This document shows positions 29,181 to 38,645 of a DNA stretch of 64,000 nt, one piece after another. Below the pieces are notes generated by a model. That model was not told the origin of the DNA. It saw only the letters and a program-made list of their open reading frames with translations, and searched no databases. The stretch comes from Candidatus Treponema merdequi (GTDB lineage: Bacteria > Spirochaetota > Spirochaetia > Treponematales > Treponemataceae). The DNA lies in NCBI GenBank assembly GCA_018064525.1, contig JAGHVB010000020.1:112633-176632 (forward strand), read 5' to 3'. The position numbers and the translations under genes were made by a program. Position 1 is the first letter of the stretch, and each line of letters starts with the position of its first letter.

Positions 29181-30281
29181 ATGAAAAAGTTATCTTTGAT
29201 TGTGGGAATTGTTTTTTTTAGTCTGACATCTGTTTTTGGTGTGGATTATCGTCAGATTTTGTTTGGGAATAATTATAAAAATATTATTCGAATTGAAGAT
29301 CAGAATAAAGTTAAAATGCATGTTGCTCAGGTGAAATCGGTTATTGAAAATTCCATTTATACCTGGGAATATGAGTTTTATGCATTTGAAGAAACATATA
29401 GCAATGGAACTGTAATCAGGATTGTCGGGCTGAGGGCGTTTGATAAGTTTGGAGATAGAATTACTGATTCAAAAATCGAAGAAATTGTAAATCTTGAAGC
29501 GCTCTATCCGCGTGAATTGATTCAGGTTGTTTATGTAAATGCTGCTGGCGGACCTTGTGTTATTTTTAATCATGATTTTACAGAAAAAATTATGGCTGAT
29601 GGAACTGTGAGAAGTTCAATTGGGTTTATATACAGAGGACTTGAAGTTGTTTCAAGAAACGGAAAGATAATTGGATTTTGTTCACACGAAACTAAAGATA
29701 GAACTACATATTATACTCCGATGGATGATGAAACAATGGAAAGTGTTCGTGAAACTGAATATGAAAAAAACAGTATTGCTTATTTTTCAAGCTGTGAATC
29801 TGTCTATAAATGTAATCAGAAACAATTGGATTTAGAATGTAAGTACGACTTTTTTATTGAGGCACCATTTGCATTAATTGATAGTGAGCGTCCTTTCAGA
29901 TATACGATTCAGAATATGTTTGATAATAATCATGGGACATGCTTTGTAGAAAAAATTGGTGATAAAGAACATGATTCATATAGACTGTATTGCGGCGGAT
30001 CAGACAAAAAACTTAAGCAGATTAAAATGATTAATGGTCTTGCCTATGACAAAAAAAATTATTCAGAAAACAACAGGGTAAAAACAATTAAAGAAGTTGA
30101 AAACTCAAATAATTCAATTTCGTTAAAAGATAATATACTTGCACCACAGGTTTTTGACTGGAAAGATTTTAGTTTTAAAATTGATGATAAATACAAAGGT
30201 TCTAAATATGATGACACTTGTATTGCTGAGCTTGATTTTTTAATTAATGATGGAAAGGACCGCTGGCTGTTTGGAAATTAA
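29181..30281 (+). CDS. Hypothetical secreted protein
   Basis: Signal peptide MKKLSLIVGIVFFSLTSVFG; no family recognised. Confidence 0.75.
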   Translation: MKKLSLIVGIVFFSLTSVFGVDYRQILFGNNYKNIIRIEDQNKVKMHVAQVKSVIENSIYTWEYEFYAFEETYSNGTVIRIVGLRAFDKFGDRITDSKIEEIVNLEALYPRELIQVVYVNAAGGPCVIFNHDFTEKIMADGTVRSSIGFIYRGLEVVSRNGKIIGFCSHETKDRTTYYTPMDDETMESVRETEYEKNSIAYFSSCESVYKCNQKQLDLECKYDFFIEAPFALIDSERPFRYTIQNMFDNNHGTCFVEKIGDKEHDSYRLYCGGSDKKLKQIKMINGLAYDKKNYSENNRVKTIKEVENSNNSISLKDNILAPQVFDWKDFSFKIDDKYKGSKYDDTCIAELDFLINDGKDRWLFGN

Positions 30282-32398
30282 TCAATTCCGTGTTCGGCAC
30301 GGAATTTTTCTGCACAGTAGAGAAGACCTTCGATGTAATTGTCCTGAACAAGAATCTTTACAGGAAGGTTGAGCCCTGTTTCTGCAATGGTTCCTTTTAC
30401 ATTCTTGAGTTTGTCGCTTGGAAGTTCAATTCCTGCAGCATCGAGAAGTTCTTTCTGGTCATCAGATATTTTTTCAGGACATTGTTTATTGCATGCGTAA
30501 AGAATATTTTTTGCATTTCCGAATGATTTAAGTCCGTACATAAATTCCGGGTTATCAAGTGGAAGATCTTCAAAGAAGTAAATTTTCGTAAAGCCGTATT
30601 TCTTTGCGACATCTTTTGAAAATTTTACGAGGTGGCTTGAAAAGTCATCTGTACTTGGAGCAACACCGTCTGCAAATACAATCAGCTCTTTCATTTCTCC
30701 GTAAACAGATTCTTTTTCATTTTCTTTTTCTTCAAGAACCATCTGATGATGTGCTACACTTTTCATTGCGCGCAGGAATCTTGGTTCGTTTGAATCATCA
30801 GAGTTGTTCGCATTCTGGGCCGATGCTGTCTGTTTTACAGAAGCAGTGGCAAGAAGCGATGATTTTTTTTCTGAGAGATTTAAATCTTTTTCGTCAGCTT
30901 CTGTGTACGTAAAGTCTGTTTCTATAGTATCTAAGCTGTCAGGATTTTCTGTATTTTCAGAAATTGTATTTTCTGAATTTAAGTTTTCTTCTGAAACAGA
31001 ATTTTTTCTTGGTCTTCCACGTCCGCGTTTTGGTTTGTTTTCAGAAGTGATTTCTTCTTCAGTTTTTTCTTTTCTTGGTCTTCCGCGTCCGCGTTTTGGT
31101 TTATTTTTAGAGGCTGTCTCTTCTTCAGTTTTTTCTTTTCTTGGTCTTCCACGACCGCGCTTTGGTTTATCTTCTGAAGTTTCTTCAGTCTGAATGTTTT
31201 CTGTGATTTCCGTCTGTTCGTCTGCAGTTTCTGATGTTTTTTTTATCTGTTCTGAAGTCTGTCCGTTTTCATTTTTCTGAATCTGTGTTAATGGATCAAC
31301 AGGTTCTGTATTCATGAGAGCTTCAAGCTCGTCCATTGAAATTGGTCTGAAACCTTCTGCATGGTCGTCATTGTGAATGCATTGACTGTTGATGATTTCG
31401 CTGATGTCGATGTCCATCTGTTCGTCAGATTTTTTTTCCTGAGAAGCGTCTTCTTCTGCACCTGTGTTTTGAGAAAGAATGTCGTTAACATCAACAACAG
31501 GTTTTGATTCTGCAAGTTTGAGGTCATCAAGTGAAATTGAAACCGGACATTCTTCTTCGGAAGTCTGAGACTCATCGTAACTGTTGATGTCAATCTGTGG
31601 AATAAGTTCCATCAAACGGTTGATAAGAGATTCCGGAGCATCAGTTGATGCGTAAACTTCTGCAAGTGAGGTGCAGCCTTCAAAGGCATCGATGTGACAG
31701 TCACATGTGTTTTCGATAAGATAAACTGTTTCCTGGTTTACAGGACATTTAATCAATACAGATCCGTTGTCTGTCATCTCATAAAGACAGCCTGAATCTT
31801 CATCGATAAAGAATATTTCTGAGTCACCTGATAAAGACATTGATGTGAGTGATGAAAGACGGGCAAGACTTCTGTCTTCAATTTTTTCAAGTGATCCCGG
31901 AAAAGAAATGTATTCAAGTTTTGAACAGCCTACAAGAGCACCGTTTTTAATTTCTTTTACGCCTTCCGGAATTTTTACAGATTTTAAATTTTCACATTCA
32001 CGGAAAACATCGACTTCAAGTGAATTGATTGATGATGTAAATGGAATTGATTCGAGTGATGAACATCCAAAGAAAAGTCCTGCCGGGAATGAAGTGATTT
32101 TGTCTGACATTGTGACAGATTTTAATGATGTACAGCCGGCAAAAGTAAATGGTTTTAATTCTGTAAGGTTTGTAGAAAGTTTTACAGTCTGTAATGTGTC
32201 ACATGAAGAAAAAAGATTTTCACCTATTTTTGTAACAGTGTCCGGGAGAGTGACAGAAATAACCGGAGCTTCTGCAAAAACTTTATCTGCAATTTCAGTA
32301 CATCCGTCAGGTACAATTATGTTAGTTCCAAGTTGAGAAAAATTACATTTTAATAAAGTCTTTCCGTCAGCGGAAAAAGAAAAGCCCTCTGTCGACAT
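30278..32398 (-). CDS. BspA-like leucine-rich repeat protein with triple AT-hook segment
   Basis: LRR_5 repeats (VTLPDTVTKIGENLFSSCDTLQTVKLS...) then KPKRGRGRPRK x3; no signal peptide; likely start MSTEGF (ORF track start 32416). Confidence 0.85.
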   Translation of the reverse strand: MSTEGFSFSADGKTLLKCNFSQLGTNIIVPDGCTEIADKVFAEAPVISVTLPDTVTKIGENLFSSCDTLQTVKLSTNLTELKPFTFAGCTSLKSVTMSDKITSFPAGLFFGCSSLESIPFTSSINSLEVDVFRECENLKSVKIPEGVKEIKNGALVGCSKLEYISFPGSLEKIEDRSLARLSSLTSMSLSGDSEIFFIDEDSGCLYEMTDNGSVLIKCPVNQETVYLIENTCDCHIDAFEGCTSLAEVYASTDAPESLINRLMELIPQIDINSYDESQTSEEECPVSISLDDLKLAESKPVVDVNDILSQNTGAEEDASQEKKSDEQMDIDISEIINSQCIHNDDHAEGFRPISMDELEALMNTEPVDPLTQIQKNENGQTSEQIKKTSETADEQTEITENIQTEETSEDKPKRGRGRPRKEKTEEETASKNKPKRGRGRPRKEKTEEEITSENKPKRGRGRPRKNSVSEENLNSENTISENTENPDSLDTIETDFTYTEADEKDLNLSEKKSSLLATASVKQTASAQNANNSDDSNEPRFLRAMKSVAHHQMVLEEKENEKESVYGEMKELIVFADGVAPSTDDFSSHLVKFSKDVAKKYGFTKIYFFEDLPLDNPEFMYGLKSFGNAKNILYACNKQCPEKISDDQKELLDAAGIELPSDKLKNVKGTIAETGLNLPVKILVQDNYIEGLLYCAEKFRAEHGID
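31005..31165 (-). repeat. 66-bp in-frame tandem repeat encoding AT-hooks (3 copies)
   Basis: CTTGGTCTTCC(A/G)CG(T/A)CCGCG(T/C)TTTGGTTT anchors at about 31011, 31077 and 31143. Confidence 0.93.
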
Positions 32399-32460
32399 AT
32401 TTCTATTATATTGCAAATTTCAGGAATTTACAATATTTCATTATATTCAGATTTAACGGA

Positions 32461-33360
32461 TTATTTTGATAAGTCTGTTTTGCTGTTTTTTTTGTTCCAC
32501 AGAAAGTTTAAAAGCGCCATCGAAATGATAATCATATAACCGATGAGACTTAAAATATCTGGAAGCTGACCAAAGAAAATAAGCCCTAATAGTGTCGAGA
32601 AAATTATCTGGGAATAATCGTAAATTGAGATGTCTCTTGCAGGTGCATGATAATAAGCTGCAGTAATCGTAAACTGACCGCCTGCTGCAGAAATTCCTGC
32701 TCCGCACAAATATAAAAACTGAGTCAGAGTCATCGGATTAAAATTTGTAATCATATACGGAACGCTCAACATCATTGAAAAACATGAAAAAAACAGAACG
32801 ATAATTTTTGAATTGCATTTGAGTGTAGAAAGTTTTCTGACGCAAGCGTATGCAAATCCTGCTCCCATTCCACCGATAAAGCCTGCGATGGTCGGGAGTG
32901 TTTTTGTAAAATTAAAGCTTGGTTTTACGATAAGCATTGCGCCGAAGAATGCAACTGTAATTGCGATAAGTGGAACTGGTTTAATTCGTTCCTTCATTAA
33001 AATAAAACTGAAAAGAATTGCAAAAAATGGAGCCATCTTATTTAAGATTGCAGCATCAGACAAAACAATTCTGTCGATTGCATAAAAATTTCCAAACACA
33101 CCGAGAGAACCTGTCGCCGCACGAAGAAAAAGAAAAATGAAAGCTCTATGAGGAATCTGGATAGATTTAATTCCATTTATTTTCGCATCACGAAGAAGCA
33201 GAACGAGTGCAATCAAAAATGCAACTGCATTCCTGAAAAATGCTTTCTGCACAAAATGAATGTTTCCTGCAAGGTGTACAAAAACTGCCATCATTGCAAA
33301 ACAGAAAGCAGAAGTGATGATGAGAATAATTCCTTTTGTTGTAGAATTCAGTTTTGTCAT
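32461..33360 (-). CDS. EamA/DMT-family transporter
   Basis: Ten hydrophobic segments; LSDAAILNKMAPFFAILFSFILMKERIKPV motif. Confidence 0.88.
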   Translation of the reverse strand: MTKLNSTTKGIILIITSAFCFAMMAVFVHLAGNIHFVQKAFFRNAVAFLIALVLLLRDAKINGIKSIQIPHRAFIFLFLRAATGSLGVFGNFYAIDRIVLSDAAILNKMAPFFAILFSFILMKERIKPVPLIAITVAFFGAMLIVKPSFNFTKTLPTIAGFIGGMGAGFAYACVRKLSTLKCNSKIIVLFFSCFSMMLSVPYMITNFNPMTLTQFLYLCGAGISAAGGQFTITAAYYHAPARDISIYDYSQIIFSTLLGLIFFGQLPDILSLIGYMIIISMALLNFLWNKKNSKTDLSK

Positions 33361-33607
33361 GAAATCAGTTTAGTACTTTTTTTCTGGAATGGGAATTGGT
33401 ATCAGATTTTGTGTGTTAAAAAAAAGATGAAATTTAATTAAATTTTTTTTGTACTTTTTTTTGAGCTTGTCGTATAAATCAGTGTAAGTACAAAGGAGAT
33501 AGTGTACTGAAGAGAGTTTATTTTTTTTGGAGAGATTTATCAGGAGAGAATGTTTATCTTTTCTGAAGGAGGCACCTATGTGGTGGGAATAATATTTAAT
33601 TATGATG

Positions 33608-33638
33608 AACGGTCTGGTTTTATTATCAGACCGTTTTT
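33608..33638 (+). terminator. Intrinsic terminator upstream of ABC exporter gene
   Basis: AACGGTCTG-gttttattat-CAGACCGTT + T-run; lies in the artefactual N-terminal extension of ORF 33602. Confidence 0.85.
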
Positions 33639-33730
33639 ATTTCGTTTTTGGTAAATGTTTTAAATATGATAACTTTGTGTTTGATTACAAACAATTAACT
33701 AACCTGCATCTATTCTGTTATAATGACTTT

Positions 33731-35464
33731 ATGAATTATAACGACAAACCTCTTAAAATATTTCTTCACTATTACAAACCACATCTCGGACTTTTTCTTG
33801 CTGATATTTTTTGTGCAGTCATAATTTCTGCAATTGATGTTGCATTTCCGATGCTGACAAAGTATGTACTTGATTCTCTGATTCCAGAAAAAAATGTCAG
33901 AATGTTTGTAATTTTTATGTCGTGCCTTCTTGCGGGATATCTTTTGAGAAGTCTCTGCAACTGGTTTGTTGCGTACTGGGGACATATTTTTGGAAATTAC
34001 GTGGAACAGGATATGAGGCGTGATGTTTTTGAGCATCTTGAAAAACAGTCGTTTTCTTTTTTTGATTCAAACCGTACCGGAAAAATCATGTCGCGCGCAA
34101 CAACAGATCTTTTTGAGATTACAGAACTTGCACATCATTGTCCCGAAGATTTTCTTACAGCTGTTTTAACTCTTGGCGGTTCATTCGTGATGCTTTTGAG
34201 CATCCGCTTTGAACTTGCAATTGCAGTCATAATTTCTTTGCCGATACTTCTTGTCATTACTTTGTTTTCACGAAAAAAACTTTCTGATACTTCCATCAAA
34301 GTAAAAGAGACAACATCAGAAATTAATGCAGATCTTGAATCAAGCATTTCCGGGATCAGAGTGACAAAAGGTTTTACAAATGAAGATTATGAAATCAGAA
34401 AATTTGCAAAGGCAAATGTCAATTACAGCGACGCAAAGAAAAAGCGTTACTGGTACATGGCAACTTTTCACACAAACATCGAACTTACAACTTCGCTTTT
34501 ATCTTTAATCGTAATTGTTGCCGGTGGCTGGCTCATTATGAACGACAAGATGGCAATTTCTGATTTAGTTGCAGCAAATCTTTTTATCGTTTCATTTATT
34601 GCACCTGTTCATAAGATTTCTTTTTTCGTGGAACAGTTTTCTACCGGCATGGCTGGTTTTGAACGATTTCTTGAACTTATGCGCACTGACACTTCTGTTA
34701 AAGATGCTCCTGATGCAGTTGATCTTTTGAGCGCGCGTGGAAACATCACTTTTGAAAATGTTAACTTTTCTTATAACAAAGATTTTCCCATTCTCGAAAA
34801 TATTAATTTAAATGTTCATGCAGGAGAAAAGTTTGCACTCGTCGGATCTTCTGGCGGTGGAAAGACAACAATCTGTTCGTTAATTCCACGCTTTTATGAA
34901 ATCTCTTCTGGCCGCATAATGCTTGACGGAATTGATCTTAAAAAAATCAAGCTCAGTTCATTGAGAAAGCAGATTGGAATCGTACAGCAGGATGTTTTTC
35001 TTTTCGCAGGAACAGTAAAAGAAAATATCGCTTACGGAAAAATTGATGCCACTGATGACGAAATAATCGAAGCGGCAAAGAGAGCAGAGATTCACGATGA
35101 CATCATGAAAATGCCGAACGGCTATGACACGATTGTCGGCGAAAGGGGAATAAAACTTTCCGGCGGTCAAAAACAGAGAGTAAGCATTGCTCGTTGTTTT
35201 TTGAAAAATCCACCAATCCTTATTTTAGACGAAGCAACTTCTGCACTCGATACAGCAACAGAAATTAAAATTCAGCATTCATTCGACGAACTTTCAAAAG
35301 GCCGCACGACACTCGTCATCGCCCACAGACTTTCGACAATTAAAAACGCAGACACAATTGCAGTAGTCAACGAAAAAGGAATCGTCGAAACTGGTAATCA
35401 TGATGAACTGTATGAAAAGAAAGGGGAATATTATTCTTTGTATACTGCGCAGAAACATGTTTGA
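33731..35464 (+). CDS. ABC exporter (permease-ATPase fusion)
   Basis: MNYNDKPLKIFLHYYKPHLGLFLADIF start; GSSGGGKTTICSL, LSGGQKQRVSIARC, ILDEATSALD. Confidence 0.92.
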   Translation: MNYNDKPLKIFLHYYKPHLGLFLADIFCAVIISAIDVAFPMLTKYVLDSLIPEKNVRMFVIFMSCLLAGYLLRSLCNWFVAYWGHIFGNYVEQDMRRDVFEHLEKQSFSFFDSNRTGKIMSRATTDLFEITELAHHCPEDFLTAVLTLGGSFVMLLSIRFELAIAVIISLPILLVITLFSRKKLSDTSIKVKETTSEINADLESSISGIRVTKGFTNEDYEIRKFAKANVNYSDAKKKRYWYMATFHTNIELTTSLLSLIVIVAGGWLIMNDKMAISDLVAANLFIVSFIAPVHKISFFVEQFSTGMAGFERFLELMRTDTSVKDAPDAVDLLSARGNITFENVNFSYNKDFPILENINLNVHAGEKFALVGSSGGGKTTICSLIPRFYEISSGRIMLDGIDLKKIKLSSLRKQIGIVQQDVFLFAGTVKENIAYGKIDATDDEIIEAAKRAEIHDDIMKMPNGYDTIVGERGIKLSGGQKQRVSIARCFLKNPPILILDEATSALDTATEIKIQHSFDELSKGRTTLVIAHRLSTIKNADTIAVVNEKGIVETGNHDELYEKKGEYYSLYTAQKHV

Positions 35465-35621
35465 TTTGTAAAATGTTTTGACTTGGTCTGGATACAGTAA
35501 TGTGCTATCACAATATACAGATTCTTATATCCGCATATCGTGCAATCTTGATTCCAAAGCCTGGAAAGTATCCGGAATTCATGCTTCTTCGATATAAGAT
35601 TAACGCAGATGTGAAGCAGGT

Positions 35622-36527
35622 TTATTTTAATCTTGATTCTAATTCTTCGATTGGAACATTAAAATCGGCTGCAACAATTTCTATCGGTTGATGATAATTT
35701 TTTACAGCGATTACCGCAGCTTCGAGTTTTGCATCTGCACGACCTTCCGCACGACCTTCTGCCAGTCCTTCTGCACGACCCTCCGCACGACCCTCCGCAC
35801 GACCCTCCGCACGACCTTCTGCCAGTCCTTTTGCATGACCTTTCGTCAGTCCTTCTGCTAAACCTTCTTTTATAGCCTGTTCCTTTGCTTCTTCAATCCA
35901 AAGTCCAACCGTCATGTACTGTTTTCTCCATGATGAATTAGTTTTTGCAGCATAAACTGCTGAATCGACTCTTGAGGTAAAGTCATCACACGGTTTTTTT
36001 GTTGAAAGATATTCAAGAAAATTTTGTAAACGTGGACTTGCTTTCGTGCGGTCAACTGCCTTTATATTGTAAAATACTTTGTTTGTTTTGTCATTATATG
36101 GAAGAGCTGGGTTATCATTCATCATCTGACAGACTTGATATTTCAGTTCACCTTTCTTGAAAGGATCGAAAGTGCATAGAAATATTATGTAAGTTTCTTT
36201 GAGTTTTTTGTAATCCATCTCATGTTCGAGCTGGTCGATATCAATCAGTCCCTGATAGTATCTGCATCTTTTTTCAAGATTGAATCTGTCCGTTGTCTGC
36301 ATTTCCAGATCAAAGATTTTATCAGAATCTTTTACATAAACATCGAGTCTGATTGAATGCTTTTCATAATCAGGATAAATAGGAAACTGTGATGTAATCA
36401 TTTCGATATGGTCGACTTGAATATCGAGAAGTATCTCAATTAATTCAGTGCAAAGTTTTTCATCTGACATAACTTTGCAGAAAAGAAAGTCGTCAGTGAT
36501 TGTAAGCTGGTCAAAAGACTTATACAT
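35622..36527 (-). CDS. Rpn-family recombination-promoting nuclease / PD-(D/E)XK nuclease family transposase-like protein
   Basis: DDFLFCKVMSDEKLCTELIEILLDI; RLDVYVKDSDKIFDLEMQT; C-terminal (AEGR)n repeats. Confidence 0.9.
   Translation of the reverse strand: MYKSFDQLTITDDFLFCKVMSDEKLCTELIEILLDIQVDHIEMITSQFPIYPDYEKHSIRLDVYVKDSDKIFDLEMQTTDRFNLEKRCRYYQGLIDIDQLEHEMDYKKLKETYIIFLCTFDPFKKGELKYQVCQMMNDNPALPYNDKTNKVFYNIKAVDRTKASPRLQNFLEYLSTKKPCDDFTSRVDSAVYAAKTNSSWRKQYMTVGLWIEEAKEQAIKEGLAEGLTKGHAKGLAEGRAEGRAEGRAEGRAEGLAEGRAEGRADAKLEAAVIAVKNYHQPIEIVAADFNVPIEELESRLK
35735..35860. repeat. 12-bp tandem repeat encoding (EGRA)n
   Basis: Units GCACGACC(T/C)TC(C/T) repeated in frame near rpn 3' end. Confidence 0.9.
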
Positions 36528-36620
36528 GGAATCCTCCGAAGGCTGTTTTATAAATTTCCCTCATAGATATAATCTTTTTGTTTATGATTTTTTCACACAA
36601 AAAAGAAAAAGTTTCCCTAC

Positions 36621-36649
36621 TTGCACAAAATTAACAAATGCTTTATAAC
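36621..36649 (+). promoter_or_regulatory. leuB promoter TTGCAC-17-TATAAC
   Basis: Direct reading; about 55 nt upstream of leuB ATG. Confidence 0.6.
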
Positions 36650-36704
36650 TTTAGTAATACTTAAACATTAAATTATGCGCTAAAAACGCATCAAAGAGGT
36701 TAAT

Positions 36705-37796
36705 ATGAATAAGACTATCGCGTTGATTCCTGGTGATGGAATCGGTCCAGATGTGATTGCAGAAGCAGTCAATGTTTTGAATGCAGTTGGAAAGAAATTC
36801 GGCCACTCATTTGAGTATAAAAATGTAATTGCCGGCGGTTGTGCTATCGATAAGTTTGGTGAACCGCTTCCTAAAGACCAGCTTCAGATTGCGCTTGATG
36901 CAGATTCTGCTTTGCTCGGTGCTGTTGGTGGACCAAAATGGGATGATGTTGCTCCAGAACTCAGACCAGAAAAAGCACTTTTAGGTCTTCGCGGTGGAAT
37001 GAAGGTATACGCAAATCTACGTCCTGCTTTGATGTTCAAACAGCTTAAAGCAGCCTGTCCTCTTAAAGACGAAGTTGTAGGTGACGGTCTTGATATTTTA
37101 ATCGTACGCGAATTGACTGGCGGTATTTATTTTGGTGATCGTGGAACTGCTCCAGACGGAAAATCAGCCTGGGATACAGAACGCTATTCTTGGGAAGAAA
37201 TCGAACGCATCGTTCGTCTCGGCTTTGAATCTGCAATGAACCGCAGAAAGATTTTGACAGTTGTAGACAAGGCTAACATTTTGACATCAAGCCGTCTCTG
37301 GAGAAAAGTAGCAGAAACAGTTCACGCTGAATATCCTGAAGTTACTTTGAACTTCCTTTATGTAGACAATGCAGCAATGCAGCTTGTAAGAAACCCTAAA
37401 CAGTTTGACGTTATCGCAACTTCAAACATGTTCGGTGATATCCTTTCTGACGAAGCTTCTCAGATTACAGGTTCCATCGGAATGCTCGCATCAGCTTCCC
37501 TCGGTGACGGAAAAGGACCTGGCCTTTATGAACCAATCCACGGTTCAGCACCTGACATCGCCGGAAAAGACCTTGCAAACCCATTGGCAACAATTCTTTC
37601 TGCTGCAATGCTCCTTCGCTTTGATTTCAAACTTGAAGCAGAAGCAAAAGCAATCGAAGCCGCTGTAGAAAAAGTACTCGACGACGGCTGGAGAACTGGT
37701 GATATCGCCGGTGATGTGGCAGCAGTTAAAGCAGCAGGCAAGCTCGTAGGAACAAAGAAAATGGGCCAGCTTGTAGTGGAATATTTGAATAAATAA
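36705..37796 (+). CDS. leuB: 3-isopropylmalate dehydrogenase
   Basis: [52 protein letters not shown]. Confidence 0.97.
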   Translation: MNKTIALIPGDGIGPDVIAEAVNVLNAVGKKFGHSFEYKNVIAGGCAIDKFGEPLPKDQLQIALDADSALLGAVGGPKWDDVAPELRPEKALLGLRGGMKVYANLRPALMFKQLKAACPLKDEVVGDGLDILIVRELTGGIYFGDRGTAPDGKSAWDTERYSWEEIERIVRLGFESAMNRRKILTVVDKANILTSSRLWRKVAETVHAEYPEVTLNFLYVDNAAMQLVRNPKQFDVIATSNMFGDILSDEASQITGSIGMLASASLGDGKGPGLYEPIHGSAPDIAGKDLANPLATILSAAMLLRFDFKLEAEAKAIEAAVEKVLDDGWRTGDIAGDVAAVKAAGKLVGTKKMGQLVVEYLNK

Positions 37797-37848
37797 CTGT
37801 TAAAATTTTTATATACTTACTGTCCTGATATACTGAATAGATAGAAGT

Positions 37849-37975
37849 AACACCTGCGTAGCAAAAAATTATAAAAACGTAGCTTCGTGAGTCCCGCGGA
37901 ATTTTTAACCCTGGTTGAGGGAAAATGGCGGCGAACGCGGCGGAGTTTTTATAATTTTTTGTGAGAGCAGGTGTT
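37849..37975 (+). repeat. Imperfect long palindrome C (shared-loop IR family)
   Basis: Outer stem AACACCTGC/GCAGGTGTT, 4/5-nt internal loop, perfect 17-bp inner stem CAAAAAATTATAAAAAC/GTTTTTATAATTTTTTG, GC-rich apical region. Confidence 0.92.
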
Positions 37976-38020
37976 TTTTTGGATATTAGTATTACAAAGT
38001 AGTAAATAAAAATATCCGTA

Positions 38021-38060
38021 ACGGAGTTTTTATAATTTCCCGCGAGAGCAGGTGTTTTTT
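38021..38060 (+). repeat. Partial duplicate of right arm of palindrome C
   Basis: CGGAGTTTTTATAATTTCCCGCGAGAGCAGGTGTTTTTTTT versus CGGAGTTTTTATAATTTTTTGTGAGAGCAGGTGTTTTTTT. Confidence 0.85.
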
Positions 38061-38147
38061 TTGATGTCAATTTGTACTTTCAGTATTTTATGTTTTTTTG
38101 TATTATAATGCTTCTTATGTTATAATATTCTTCTTAAGGGAGTGTTT

Positions 38148-38645
38148 ATGCCAAAAACCACTGACGAACTGCTTGCGCTCAAGGATCGGGTTTACCGCGA
38201 TTATGCTGACAAGGTCAAATATTATATTCTCGGAAAAGTTACGAACGAAGCGGATGCGGAAGATTTACATTCCATTATATTCCAGAAAATTTTTGACAAG
38301 ATTGATACTTATGATGAGAAAAAGGCATCGGTGTCGACTTGGGTTTATACGATTACTCACAATACGGTCTGCGATTATTTTAAAACGAAAAAAAATATTG
38401 TAAGTCTTGAAGATGATGTTCTGGCTGCAGATGAAAATCTTGATAATATTTGTAAAAAAGAAACTCTCGATGAACTTGCAGATGCACTTCTCAAATTAAA
38501 AGAAAATGAAAGACAGATTATAGTTCTTGTTTTTTATCAAGATATGACAATTAAAGAAGCTGCGGCTAAAATTGGAATGTCGTACAGCAATGCAAAAATT
38601 GTACATGCTTCTGCATTGGCAAAGTTAAAGGATTTCTTATCATGA
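38148..38645 (+). CDS. ECF-type RNA polymerase sigma factor
   Basis: Sigma region 2 (EADAEDLHSIIFQKIFDKIDTYDEKKASVSTWVYTITHNTVCDYFKTKK) and region 4 (LKENERQIIVLVFYQDMTIKEAAAKIGMSYSNAKIVHASALAKL). Confidence 0.9.
   Translation: MPKTTDELLALKDRVYRDYADKVKYYILGKVTNEADAEDLHSIIFQKIFDKIDTYDEKKASVSTWVYTITHNTVCDYFKTKKNIVSLEDDVLAADENLDNICKKETLDELADALLKLKENERQIIVLVFYQDMTIKEAAAKIGMSYSNAKIVHASALAKLKDFLS

Noticed and set aside
30804-31193. Plus-strand 129-aa ORF with FLGLPRPRFGL repeats
   Set aside because: Antisense of the AT-hook repeat; no independent coding support.
33602-33730. N-terminal extension of the ABC exporter ORF
   Set aside because: Contains an intrinsic terminator and lacks transporter-like sequence; start at 33731 matches family N-termini.
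37726-38070. Minus-strand 114-aa ORF with internal repeat
   Set aside because: Spans palindrome C and its partial duplicate; repeat arises from the inverted-repeat DNA, no RBS or family signal.
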